From Actinoplanes auranticolor (GTDB taxonomy: Bacteria > Actinomycetota > Actinomycetes > Mycobacteriales > Micromonosporaceae), in NCBI RefSeq assembly GCF_018332655.1, contig NZ_BOQL01000057.1, forward strand, positions 62,001-126,000: a DNA stretch of 64,000 nt, written 5' to 3'. Numbering within the stretch: the stretch's first letter is position 1; each line of letters starts with the position of its first letter. Below the pieces are notes generated by a model. It searched no databases. It saw only the letters and a program-made list of their open reading frames with translations, and had not been told where the DNA came from. This document shows positions 24,427 to 32,228 of the stretch, in pieces. A program made the position numbers and the translations under genes.

Positions 24427-25875
24427 GCCGGCTTCGGAGGGCTCGAAAGCAACGGGCGGGCCGCCGTGGGTCCAGGGCGTCCGGTCCGGCTCCGGGAAGG
24501 CGCCGCCCGGCCGGTACGCCTCGCTCAGCGTGGTCAGCAGCAGCCGTTCGCCCACCTCGGGCACGCTGCCGGGTTCGGCCACCAGCTTGCGGCCCATGCC
24601 GCCGGAGAGCTCCAGCAGCACCTCGGTCTTCTCGTCGACCGCCGTCACCGAGATCACCAGCGCCTTCTGGCCGGGCCGCTGCGGCGAGGACAGGGTGGCG
24701 CCCGGCTCGACCCGGACCGTCTCGGTGGTCACCACCATGATCCGCGGGCGCAGCACCGGGCGCTTGCCGCTGTCGTCGATCCGGTCGGCCTTGGCCAGGG
24801 TCACGTCGCCGACGAAGGCCGCGCCGGTGAGCCGGTACTCGGCCATCACCAGCGGGTCGTCGAAAGCGCGCTGGACCGCGTACCGGGTGGCCGCGTTCTC
24901 CAGGCGGTGCAGGCGGGCGGCGGCGGCCACCGCACCGTCGCGGCGGGGCTGCGGCGGGCCCCCCTCGGCGAGGTGCTGCACGAAGCCGGAGTAGGTGTCG
25001 CGGTCGCTGTCCCACCGGCCGGCCACCCGGGCGCCCGGCGGCAGCTCCCGCAGCAGGTCGAGGGTGCGCCACATCAGCTCCCAGGTCGGCAGCAACTGCG
25101 CGTGCAGCACCTCGGTGAGCGCGGCGACGTCCGGGTCGGCCGTGGACATCAGCGGCGCCAGCACGTGGTTGTCGAACACCGGGTCGGTGGCCGGTCCGGC
25201 CGGCGGGAACAGCTGCGGGTCCTCGGCCATCAGCGCCGCCTCGGCGCCGGTGCGGCCCGGCGGTGGGGAGATCCAGCCGAGCAGGGCGGCGAGCTGGGCG
25301 TCCTCCGCGCTGCTCTGCCCGCTCGCCCAGTGCAGACCCAGCGCCTGTACGGCGTTGAGCAGCAAGGACGACCCGGCCACCTCAGCGGCGTTGGCGAAGA
25401 ACGTCAGCCAGCGCCCGAGCAGCGGCACCGACGGCGGCACCGCGTACTCGCCCTCGGTGCTGCGGAAACGCGTCGAGCGGCCGAACAGGCGCAGGAAGTC
25501 GACGCCGCCGGTGTTGGGCACCCACAGCTGCGGTGCGTCGGTGAACCTGTGCCGCACGTCGCGGCCCCGGTCCACCGCGACCGCCTCGGTCTCGGCGGTG
25601 AAGCTGTCCACGTAGGGCACGAGGAGCTCGGCCAGCTCGGCGGCGAAGGCGAAGCGGTGGCTGCGGTTGCGGGGCTGGGCGACCACCAGCAGCCGGGGCG
25701 CCGAGCGGTCGGTGCCGGCCATCGCCGCCAGCGGGGCGTTGGCCTCACCGGCCATGGCGAGCGGGATGAGCACCAGGGGCCGGGGGTGGACGTGCAGGTG
25801 GCGGACGGTGGCGATGGGCTGGGCCCGGCCTGCGACGACGGCCTGCGCCCGGGCGAGGGCGGTGAGCGTACTCAT
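24403..25875 (-). CDS. Unknown 490-aa protein, third gene of Cas4-like nuclease operon
   Basis: I do not recognise this family. 490 residues starting at the ATG of an ATGA overlap with the nuclease gene. The N-terminal 75 residues have alternating strands (RHLHVHPRPLVLIPLAMAG, RLLVVAQPRNR), followed by mostly helical sequence with several tryptophans (GRWLTFFANAAEVAG, LLPTWELMWRTLDLL) and a C-terminal beta domain (about 370-460) with KALVISVTAVDEKTEVLLEL and LLLTTLSEAYRPGG, OB- or PilZ-like in pattern. No signal peptide. The tight coupling implies it works with the nuclease, for example as a recruitment or NTP-independent scaffold; that is inference. Confidence 0.75.
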   Translation of the reverse strand: MSTLTALARAQAVVAGRAQPIATVRHLHVHPRPLVLIPLAMAGEANAPLAAMAGTDRSAPRLLVVAQPRNRSHRFAFAAELAELLVPYVDSFTAETEAVAVDRGRDVRHRFTDAPQLWVPNTGGVDFLRLFGRSTRFRSTEGEYAVPPSVPLLGRWLTFFANAAEVAGSSLLLNAVQALGLHWASGQSSAEDAQLAALLGWISPPPGRTGAEAALMAEDPQLFPPAGPATDPVFDNHVLAPLMSTADPDVAALTEVLHAQLLPTWELMWRTLDLLRELPPGARVAGRWDSDRDTYSGFVQHLAEGGPPQPRRDGAVAAAARLHRLENAATRYAVQRAFDDPLVMAEYRLTGAAFVGDVTLAKADRIDDSGKRPVLRPRIMVVTTETVRVEPGATLSSPQRPGQKALVISVTAVDEKTEVLLELSGGMGRKLVAEPGSVPEVGERLLLTTLSEAYRPGGAFPEPDRTPWTHGGPPVAFEPSEAGSEQADQQ

Positions 25876-26933
25876 AGGATCTCGGCCCGCAGCCGGGCCG
25901 CGGCCTGCAGCAGCGCCGCGGCTTCGGCCTGCTCCTCGCTCGGCGTGGCGGTGCCCGCGGCCAGGGCGAGCGCCTCGGCCACCGTGTCGACCCCGCCCAG
26001 CGCGTCGCGGACCGGCCGGCCCAGTGCGGCGGTGCTGCCGGCGGCCTCGTGCCGGCAGTAGACCGCCAGCTCGCAGGTCGACAGGCATTCGGGGGCGTAG
26101 CGGGCTTCGACGTGGGCGAGCGCGGCGATCAGGTCCGCGGGCGGCAGCGCCACGTCGAAGCTGACCTGCTCCGGCAGCTCGGCGGCCAGCGACGACACCG
26201 AGGCCAGGCGGGTCAGCTGGCGTTCGAGGGTGGAGAGCTGCTTGCGCACGTCGAGGACCACCGCGACCGGCTGCAGCGAGAAGTTCTCGGTGCAGACCAG
26301 CACGACGTCGTGGCTGACCAGCGCGGGATCGTGGCCCAGCTCGGCCAGCAGCCGGCGCAGTGCCAGTGCGTAGACGGCCGCCTGCACGGCCGCGGCGGAC
26401 ACCTTGGCGCTGTCGGCCTGGCCGTCCACGATCGCGAACGACTTGATCTCGACGACGTGCAGGCGGCCCTCGGCCTGGAACGCGATCAGGTCCGGCTCGA
26501 GGAAGACCCGCTGGCCGGCGACGTCGAGGGTGAGCAGCGGGTGGTCGATGAGGGCGGCACCGGCCGCCTCCGCGAGCAGCTCCCGGGTCCGCCCGTGCCG
26601 GGCCGCCAGGGTGTCGTCGGCGTCCTCGCCGAGATCGTCGTACGCGCCGGAGACGTCCAGCCGCAGGCACCCGGCGAGCACCTCCCGCAGCAGTGCGCAG
26701 TCGTCCGCCTTGAGCATCGCCTCGAAGCCGTTGCCCCGGGCCAGCGCGAACCGGGACTGCCCGAAGCTGCCCGGGAAGCCGATCCGCTGGGCCAGCCTGG
26801 GCTTGTCGACGCCGGCCGCGTCCAGCACGGCGCGGCGGGTACAGCCGGGATTGCCGGTCAGCGCGGCGATCGTCCGGGCGTTGTGCCGCTTCGGCGGGGT
26901 GCCGCCGCGCAGCCGGTCGAGTCCCGCGGTCAC
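25872..26933 (-). CDS. Cas4/RecB-like PD-(D/E)XK nuclease with Fe-S cysteine signature
   Basis: 353 residues from a GTG (GTGA overlap with the upstream gene). Catalytic core: Glu71 in GNGFEAML, Asp148 in EPDLIAF, Glu162-x-Lys164 in VVEIKSF, and the RecB-type motif Q184-x3-Y188. Four cysteines are placed as in Cas4/AddB iron-sulfur nucleases: Cys31 at the N-terminus and Cys283-x3-Cys287-x5-Cys293 near the C-terminus, that is CLSTCELAVYC. The family cuts single-stranded DNA ends; here there is no cas1/cas2 or recombination helicase beside it. It is the middle gene of a three-gene unit with 4-base overlaps on both sides, which points to one complex or pathway. Confidence 0.85.
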   Translation of the reverse strand: MTAGLDRLRGGTPPKRHNARTIAALTGNPGCTRRAVLDAAGVDKPRLAQRIGFPGSFGQSRFALARGNGFEAMLKADDCALLREVLAGCLRLDVSGAYDDLGEDADDTLAARHGRTRELLAEAAGAALIDHPLLTLDVAGQRVFLEPDLIAFQAEGRLHVVEIKSFAIVDGQADSAKVSAAAVQAAVYALALRRLLAELGHDPALVSHDVVLVCTENFSLQPVAVVLDVRKQLSTLERQLTRLASVSSLAAELPEQVSFDVALPPADLIAALAHVEARYAPECLSTCELAVYCRHEAAGSTAALGRPVRDALGGVDTVAEALALAAGTATPSEEQAEAAALLQAAARLRAEIL

Positions 26934-27514
26934 GCGCGGCCCCGCTGCTGCGGCACCCGCGGCAGGCCGAAGAGCCGCTGCTGCTCGTCGAGGCCCTCCC
27001 AGCGCTGGACCGTCTCCGCCGGCAGGGGTGCGACCGGGACGGCGGCCAGGGCCGAGCGGGCCGCGTCGGCCAGGGCGGTGGGGTGCTGTACCGAGTACGC
27101 CTCCGGGCCGCCGGGCACCTCGTCGGCCAGGCGGCGCAGCAGCGCGGCGGCGGCTGCTCCGGCGGTCTCGCGCATAGCGACGAACTCCGCGATCCGGACG
27201 ATCGCCGCGAGCAGGTCGGCCCGCGGGGTGACGATCCGGCCCTTGAGCGGCCAGGTGGAGAGCGTGAGGAGGCCGCCGGCGGCCGTCAGGTCGCTCAGCA
27301 GGGCCGGACAGATGCGGTACGCGGACGAGTCGCCACCCGGTCGCCCGCGCTCCTCCTCGCGCAGCAGCGCCACCAGGGCAGGCATGGTGAGATCGCCGTC
27401 GAACAGCGCGCCGTGCACGTCGACGAGGAGCCGGGACGGTGCCGGTGCGCCGATCAGCAGCAGGGCACGACGGGCCTGCTCGCGGGTGCTCGGCAGCGTG
27501 ATCGAGCGGGTCAT
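26930..27514 (-). CDS. Unknown 194-aa protein, first gene of Cas4-like nuclease operon
   Basis: 194 residues from the ATG at 27514 (GGAAG about 9 nt upstream). No known domain recognised. It is soluble and helical, with a recognisable core RLLVDVHGALFDGDLTMPALVALLRE, a RICPALLSDLTAAGGLLTLSTWPLKGRI block that could form a winged-helix-like or beta-hairpin module, and a C-terminal helix bundle. The stop overlaps the GTG of the nuclease gene. The region between 27515 and the divergent DUF427 gene (27668) is about 150 bp and should hold both promoters. Confidence 0.7.
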   Translation of the reverse strand: MTRSITLPSTREQARRALLLIGAPAPSRLLVDVHGALFDGDLTMPALVALLREEERGRPGGDSSAYRICPALLSDLTAAGGLLTLSTWPLKGRIVTPRADLLAAIVRIAEFVAMRETAGAAAAALLRRLADEVPGGPEAYSVQHPTALADAARSALAAVPVAPLPAETVQRWEGLDEQQRLFGLPRVPQQRGRA

Positions 27515-27655
27515 GGGGCCGCTTCCGTCGGGGGGAACTGGCGGATCGACTCTAGATCTTCGTACAGCACGCGGGCAATGTGCGGACGACTCACCACGTT
27601 TCACCCACGGGAGGTGAATAAGCCGCGCGTATCGGACAGTCCCCCGGAGGCGCGC

Positions 27656-27661
27656 TACGTT
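27656..27661 (+). promoter_or_regulatory. Probable -10 box (TACGTT) of DUF427 gene
   Basis: TACGTT followed by 6 nt and the ATG at 27668; leaderless arrangement. Confidence 0.4.
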
Positions 27662-27667
27662 CGGGGT

Positions 27668-27952
27668 ATGCCGAAGGCCATCTGGAACGACGAGATCATC
27701 GCCGAGAGCGACGACACCGTGGTAGTCGAGGGCGTCTACTACTTCCCGCGCTCCTCGGTGCGCGAGGACGTGCTGCGCCCCTCGGACACGCACACCGTCT
27801 GCCCTTGGAAGGGCAAGGCGTCGTACTACACGCTCGAGTCAGGTGAGCACGTCACGCCGGACGCGGTCTGGTTCTACCCGGAGCCCAAGCCCGACGCGAA
27901 GGCCGTCCGGGACCGCGTCGCGTTCTGGAAGGGCGTCAAGGTCGAGGTCTGA
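27668..27952 (+). CDS. DUF427 domain protein
   Basis: 94 residues, the whole length of a DUF427 domain. Family hallmarks are visible: KAIWNDEIIAES at the start, YYFPRSSV, S-x-T-x-T-x-CPWKG-x-ASYY, and WFYPEPKP near the end. Structural members are small beta-sandwich proteins of unknown biochemical role, sometimes found with nucleotidyltransferases. It stands alone, divergent from the Cas4-like operon and convergent with a conserved hypothetical gene. Confidence 0.92.
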   Translation: MPKAIWNDEIIAESDDTVVVEGVYYFPRSSVREDVLRPSDTHTVCPWKGKASYYTLESGEHVTPDAVWFYPEPKPDAKAVRDRVAFWKGVKVEV

Positions 27953-27963
27953 GGATCACCCAC

Positions 27964-27992
27964 CGGCGCGGGCTCCCCAGGGGTCCGCGCCG
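27964..27992. terminator. Bidirectional terminator-like hairpin
   Basis: CGGCGCGG (27964-27971) pairs with CCGCGCCG (27985-27992), extended inward by GC/GU pairs to a small loop. It lies between the convergent ends of the DUF427 gene (27952) and the 131-aa gene (28012). Confidence 0.6.
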
Positions 27993-28011
27993 TCTATCCG
28001 GTCCGGGCCCG

Positions 28012-28407
28012 CTATCCGATCCGCGGGTGCGCGTCCTCGATCGCCGAGACCTCCAGATAATCCAGCATGTCGCGCTGCTCGGCCTCGCCGAGGGCGTAGA
28101 ACGCCTCGTAAGCAGAGGACCGCGAGTGCGGCGTCTCCGCCGCCAGCAGCGCGATGATCGCCGACCAGGCCAGCGAGACCCGGTCGAAGAGCCGCGCGGT
28201 CCGCAACGAGGTCAGCCGGCTCAGCATCGCCACCTTGGTCGCCGCGTCGTCGTCGGCCGCGATCCGGTCCGAGAGCTCGAACAGCGCCTTGCCCCGGTAC
28301 GGATGCTCGGCCTCGACCAGCCGGGCCAGCTCGGCGTTGTCCATCCGGTCGACGGGCGGCGCGGGGCCCCGGCGCGGCAGCTGCGGCCGCGAGTCCTCAG
28401 CGGGCAC
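28012..28407 (-). CDS. Conserved hypothetical protein (131 aa) beside FxSxx locus
   Basis: 131 residues from a GTG inside the end of the 74-aa gene (11-base overlap). Helical and soluble: NAELARLVEAEHPYRGKALFEL, DDAATKVAMLSRL, ALGEAEQRDMLDYLE. The pattern of paired helices with R/D at set positions is HEAT-like. I do not recognise a named family. It forms a two-gene unit with the small protein upstream, divergent from the fxsA precursor gene, so a role linked to the peptide locus is possible. Confidence 0.65.
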   Translation of the reverse strand: MPAEDSRPQLPRRGPAPPVDRMDNAELARLVEAEHPYRGKALFELSDRIAADDDAATKVAMLSRLTSLRTARLFDRVSLAWSAIIALLAAETPHSRSSAYEAFYALGEAEQRDMLDYLEVSAIEDAHPRIG

Positions 28408-28621
28408 GGCTGTCGCGCCCGCTCTCGAAACCCACGCCCGGCACCTGGTGCGGCAGCGTGGGACGGTTGGAGAAGGTGGGGAACGGCGGCGCCGGCATCA
28501 CCGGGGCATCCGGCCGCTCGGGGCCGCCCTCGGCGTCTGCGGTCTCCTCGACCGTGGCGTCGATCTGATCGTGCACCTCGTCCTCCGAGCTCGTCGCGCC
28601 CTCCACGTTCCGTCCCAGCAC
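28397..28621 (-). CDS. Small acidic/proline-rich protein divergent from fxsA
   Basis: 74 residues from the GTG at 28621, supported by GGAGG 7 nt upstream. The N-terminal half is strongly acidic (SSEDEVHDQIDATVEETADAE), the C-terminal half Pro/aromatic-rich (MPAPPFPTFSNRP) and basic at the end. No membrane segment. Size and leader/core-like split are similar to a ribosomal peptide precursor, but there is no known core motif, so this is only a possibility. It overlaps the next gene by 11 bases. The 184-bp divergent region 28622-28805 holds two small perfect hairpins (28699-28716 and 28734-28750) and no other gene. Confidence 0.55.
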   Translation of the reverse strand: MLGRNVEGATSSEDEVHDQIDATVEETADAEGGPERPDAPVMPAPPFPTFSNRPTLPHQVPGVGFESGRDSRAR

Positions 28622-28805
28622 AGTTTGTCCTCCGTTGCCGACTTTTGCTGTGTTGGCGTCCTATGAGATCACGCCGCGTCAACCCCGGCGAGCGCAGCGT
28701 CCGGGAACGCCCGGACATCACCCGACCCGGCGACCGCCGTAATGTGGCGGCAATACATTGATCGTCGCCGGTCGGCCCGCAGCGCCGGCCCCGAGGTGAG
28801 GGTAG

Positions 28806-29018
28806 GTGCCCGTGGACGGGGGTACGAGCACCACCGGTGCGACACCCGAGTGGCGGTCCGCCATGGTGGACGTGTCCGGGCTGTCCCTGGCGGAGCTCGC
28901 CGCGGCGGGTGCGCCCGCGCCGGACGACGACTCGGTGCTGGCGCACTGCCTACGCCGGCTGGCCGACGATCTGGCCCGGCCGGGCGAGCCGATCGCCGGC
29001 TTCAACTCGGCCCTCTGA
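28806..29018 (+). CDS. fxsA: FxSxx-COOH precursor peptide
   Basis: 70 residues from the GTG at 28806 with GAGG 9 nt upstream (a GTG two codons later is possible). The chain ends exactly in F-N-S-A-L, the F-x-S-x-x-COOH signature of TIGR04268-type ribosomal peptide precursors; the leader part contains VDVSGLSLAELAA and the helical DDDSVLAHCLRRLADDL segment usual in the family. In the known pathway a radical SAM/SPASM enzyme crosslinks the Phe and Ser-side residues near the C-terminus. Here the next gene encodes an HExxH-type enzyme and no radical SAM gene is nearby. Confidence 0.85.
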   Translation: MPVDGGTSTTGATPEWRSAMVDVSGLSLAELAAAGAPAPDDDSVLAHCLRRLADDLARPGEPIAGFNSAL

Positions 29019-29022
29019 GACC

Positions 29023-30492
29023 GTGGGTCCGACCGCCACCCTGCCGGTGCACCGGCTCAGCGACCCGGCGTTCGCGGCGCTCGCAGCCGGCCGCCCCGCT
29101 GCCGCCACCCTCGGCGAGCTGCGCCGATCCCAGCTCAGCAAGCATCTGCTCCTGCTCCGAGAGCTGGTCGCGGCCGGCGAAGTCCCGGGGTACGCCGCGC
29201 TGGTCGCCGCCGAGCGCGCGGACCCGGCCGGGATCCGCGCCCTGCTGTCCCGCCCGCTGGTCGGCGTGTGGGCCACCCGCCGCCTGAGTGCCCTGCGGAC
29301 CGGCGCACCGGCGCCGGAAGCGCCGCCGGACTACCTGGCCTCGCTGGTGTCCGGCACGGCCGGGCGGCGGCTCACCGCCACCCACGACGGCCTGTCGATC
29401 ACGGTACGGATCGAGGACAGCGACCCCCTGCGCGCCGGCCTGGGGCTCCCGCCCACCCCCACGCTGACCGCCGCGGAGCTGGACCGGTGGCAGCAGTTGC
29501 TGACCGGCGCCTGGCGCCTGCTCGTGGCGCAGCTGCGCCCGGACGCCGAGGTGCTGGCCACCGTGCTCGACTGCATCGTGCCGGTCGAGCCGGACCCGGC
29601 CGCCCGCGGGATCAGCGCCACCTCCGCCGACGCGTTCGGCGCCGTGGCGATGTCCGAGCCCGCCGACGCCACCGCGCTCGCCGTCGGCCTCCTGCATGAG
29701 ACCCAGCACAGCCTGCTGAACGCGGTGCAGTACCTCTTCGATCTGCACGACCGGCCGGACGCTCTGGGCTACTCGCCGTGGCGTGACGACCCCCGTCCCG
29801 CCGCCGGCATCCTGCACGGCGCCTACGCCTACCTGACCGTGACCCGCTTCTGGCGGACCCGGCGGGCGGACCCGCTGGCGGCGTTCGAGTTCGCCCGCTG
29901 GCGTGCGGCCGTGCTGACCGCGGCGGACGGCCTGCTGGCCGGGGGCACGCTGACCGCCGCCGGTGCCCGCTTCGTCACCGCGCTGCGCGCCGAGGTGCGG
30001 TCGTGGCTCGCCGACGACGTCCCGGCGACCGTGGCCAGGCTCGCCACCGGCGCCAACGCCGACCATCACCTGCGCTGGCGGCTGCGCAACCACGAGGTGC
30101 GGCCCGGTGACGCCCGCCTGCTCGCGGACGCCTGGTCCCAGGGCCGGGCAGCGCCACGGATCGGGTCGCGGCTGCGCCCGGCGCCGCGCCGGGCGCTGGA
30201 GGCCAGCAGCCGGCTCGACCTCATCCACGCCACGCTGCGCGGCGGCCCGGCCCCGGCGGGTACGGCCGACGGTGACCTCGCCTACGTGCAGGGTGATGAG
30301 GCGGCGGCGCTGCGGGCGTACCGGAAAAGGGTCGTCGCGGACCCCGGGGACGACACGGCCTGGACCGGGCTCGCGCTCACCGCCGCCGGGAGCGCCCTGC
30401 GCGACGCGCCGGAGGTGGTCGCCGCCGTCCACCGCGCGCTGGGCGACCCTTCCGTCGATCCGCTGGCCCTGGCCAGCTGGCTTTCTTCCTGA
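29023..30492 (+). CDS. HExxH-type peptide-modifying protein (TIGR04267-like)
   Basis: 489 residues from the GTG 5 bp after the fxsA stop, read in another frame from fxsA. The motif H-E-T-Q-H is at residues 225-229 within VGLLHETQHSLLNAVQYLFD, followed by YSPWRDDPRPAAGILHGAYAYL, both diagnostic of the HEXXH motif family linked to FxSxx and other ribosomal peptides; members have been described as alpha-ketoglutarate-dependent peptide beta-hydroxylases (family knowledge, stated with caution). In many loci this domain is fused to or beside the radical SAM enzyme FxsB; here it is free-standing. The C-terminal 60 residues are TPR-like (AYRKRVVADPGDDTAWTGLAL). Confidence 0.85.
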   Translation: MGPTATLPVHRLSDPAFAALAAGRPAAATLGELRRSQLSKHLLLLRELVAAGEVPGYAALVAAERADPAGIRALLSRPLVGVWATRRLSALRTGAPAPEAPPDYLASLVSGTAGRRLTATHDGLSITVRIEDSDPLRAGLGLPPTPTLTAAELDRWQQLLTGAWRLLVAQLRPDAEVLATVLDCIVPVEPDPAARGISATSADAFGAVAMSEPADATALAVGLLHETQHSLLNAVQYLFDLHDRPDALGYSPWRDDPRPAAGILHGAYAYLTVTRFWRTRRADPLAAFEFARWRAAVLTAADGLLAGGTLTAAGARFVTALRAEVRSWLADDVPATVARLATGANADHHLRWRLRNHEVRPGDARLLADAWSQGRAAPRIGSRLRPAPRRALEASSRLDLIHATLRGGPAPAGTADGDLAYVQGDEAAALRAYRKRVVADPGDDTAWTGLALTAAGSALRDAPEVVAAVHRALGDPSVDPLALASWLSS

Positions 30493-30548
30493 GGTTCGCT
30501 CAGGTACGCCGCTGTCGCACCGATCATGGCTCCTGTCGGAGGTGAGTC

Positions 30549-32225
30549 ATGGGTCGGACCGGGAAGACCATGGATCGTGTACGCCGGGCTGTCGACGGCG
30601 CCATGATCTTCACGTCACTGCTGCTGCTCGCCTGGCCCGCGATGGCCGGCGACGCGCGTGGTGCCGCCGCGCTGTCCATCGGCACCGGCACGGTCGTGCT
30701 CCTCAGCGTGGGCGTGCTCGCGCTGACCCGGCGCTGGCCGCTGGTGCAGTACACCCCGGTCGCCGCCGCCCTGCTGACGGCCGCCTTCGAGCTGGCCCGG
30801 CACGGCACCGTCAGCCGCGGGCTGGCCTGGCTGGTCCTGGCCGTCGCGGCGATCATCCTGGTCCGGCAGTTCCTCGGCGCCCGCACCAACGAGGGCCTGG
30901 TCCGTGACCTCACCCGCCAGCGGGCCCAGCTCGCCCGGCAGGCGTTCCGCGACCCGCTGACCGAGCTCGGCAACCGCAAGCTCTTCATGGACCACGCCAC
31001 CGACGCCCTCGCGGACGCCGACGACACGATGACCGCCGTGATCCTGTTCGACCTGGACGGGTTCAAGGAGGTCAACGACACGTACGGGCACGCCACCGGC
31101 GACGAGCTGCTGCGCACCGCGGCGGAACGGCTCACCGCGAACGTGCGGACCAACGACACCGTGTCCCGCCTCGGCGGCGACGAGTTCGTGGTGCTGCTGC
31201 CGCGCCTGGTCGACGACCGGATCGCCGACACCGTCGCTCACCGGATCCTGCGGGACCTGAGCCAGCCGCTGGTCGTCGGCGACACCGTGCTGACCATCCC
31301 GGCCAGCGCCGGCATCGCCCTGACCCGGGGCAGCGGCATGGCCGTCGACGACGTGATGCGTGAGGCCGACCTGGCGCTCTACCAGGCCAAGGCCGACGGC
31401 AAGGGCGTCGCCCGGCGCTTCGACCCGGCCCAGTTCGCGGTGGCCGAGAAGCGCCGGCAGGAGGAGGCGGACCTGCGCCGCGCCCTCGACGCCGGTGAGT
31501 TCGAGGTGCACTATCAGCCGATCGTCGACCTGGACGGCGAGCGTACGGTCGGCGTCGAGGCCCTGGTCCGCTGGAACCATCCCGAGCGTGGCCTGCTGCC
31601 CCCGGTGGCGTTCCTGGACCTGGCCGAGACGCTGGGCCTGCTCCCGCGGCTGGGTGGCTGGGTGCTCGAGGAGGCGTGCCGGCAGGCCGCGGTGTGGCAG
31701 GTCCAGGAGCCGGGCTTCGAGCTCAACGTCAACCTGTCGGCCAGCCAGCTCGGCAACCCCGCGCTGGTCGACGAGGTCCGCGCCGTACTGGAGCGCACCG
31801 GCCTGCCGCCCGCGCTGCTGGTGCTGGAGCTGACCGAGTCGGTCGCGCTGGTCGACCTGATCGAGTCGGCCCGGGTGCTGAGCGCGCTCAAGAGCCTCGG
31901 CGTCCGGATCGCGCTGGACGACTTCGGCACCGGCTTCTCGTCGCTGAGCCACCTGGGCACCCTGCCGGTCGACGTCGTGAAGATCGACAAGTCGTTCGTG
32001 CAGGCCATGCAGGAGGGCAACGGCGCGTCGGTGGCCGAGGCCGTGCTGCAGATCGCCCGGACCTTCAACCTGGCGCCGGTCGCCGAGGGCGTCGAGGACG
32101 CCGCCCAGGCCAGCCGGCTGCGCGAGCTCGACTGCGCCCAGGCCCAGGGCTACCACTTCGCCCGGCCGATGCCGGCGGCCGACCTGACCTCGCTGCTGAG
32201 CAGGCAGTCCGCCCTGTCCGCGTAG
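30549..32225 (+). CDS. Membrane GGDEF-EAL cyclic-di-GMP enzyme
   Basis: 558 residues; GGAGGTGAGTC precedes the ATG. Three or four membrane helices (about residues 18-110) lead to a GGDEF domain with an intact RLGGDEF and DPLTELGNR start, then an EAL domain with intact VEALVRW, NVNLSASQL, ELTESV, LDDFGTGFSSL, KIDKSF and AEGVE. Both halves keep catalytic residues, so it could make or degrade c-di-GMP depending on input. The I-site RxxD before GGDEF is absent (RTNDTVSR). It sits 56 bp after the HExxH gene and may be co-transcribed. c-di-GMP is known to control sporulation in actinomycetes. Confidence 0.93.
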   Translation: MGRTGKTMDRVRRAVDGAMIFTSLLLLAWPAMAGDARGAAALSIGTGTVVLLSVGVLALTRRWPLVQYTPVAAALLTAAFELARHGTVSRGLAWLVLAVAAIILVRQFLGARTNEGLVRDLTRQRAQLARQAFRDPLTELGNRKLFMDHATDALADADDTMTAVILFDLDGFKEVNDTYGHATGDELLRTAAERLTANVRTNDTVSRLGGDEFVVLLPRLVDDRIADTVAHRILRDLSQPLVVGDTVLTIPASAGIALTRGSGMAVDDVMREADLALYQAKADGKGVARRFDPAQFAVAEKRRQEEADLRRALDAGEFEVHYQPIVDLDGERTVGVEALVRWNHPERGLLPPVAFLDLAETLGLLPRLGGWVLEEACRQAAVWQVQEPGFELNVNLSASQLGNPALVDEVRAVLERTGLPPALLVLELTESVALVDLIESARVLSALKSLGVRIALDDFGTGFSSLSHLGTLPVDVVKIDKSFVQAMQEGNGASVAEAVLQIARTFNLAPVAEGVEDAAQASRLRELDCAQAQGYHFARPMPAADLTSLLSRQSALSA

Positions 32226-32228
32226 GGC

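Noticed and set aside
24403..27514. CRISPR-associated Cas4 call for the nuclease
   Set aside because: No repeats, cas1 or cas2 are present in the window, and the cysteine spacing (C-x3-C) differs slightly from classical Cas4; kept as Cas4/RecB-like only.
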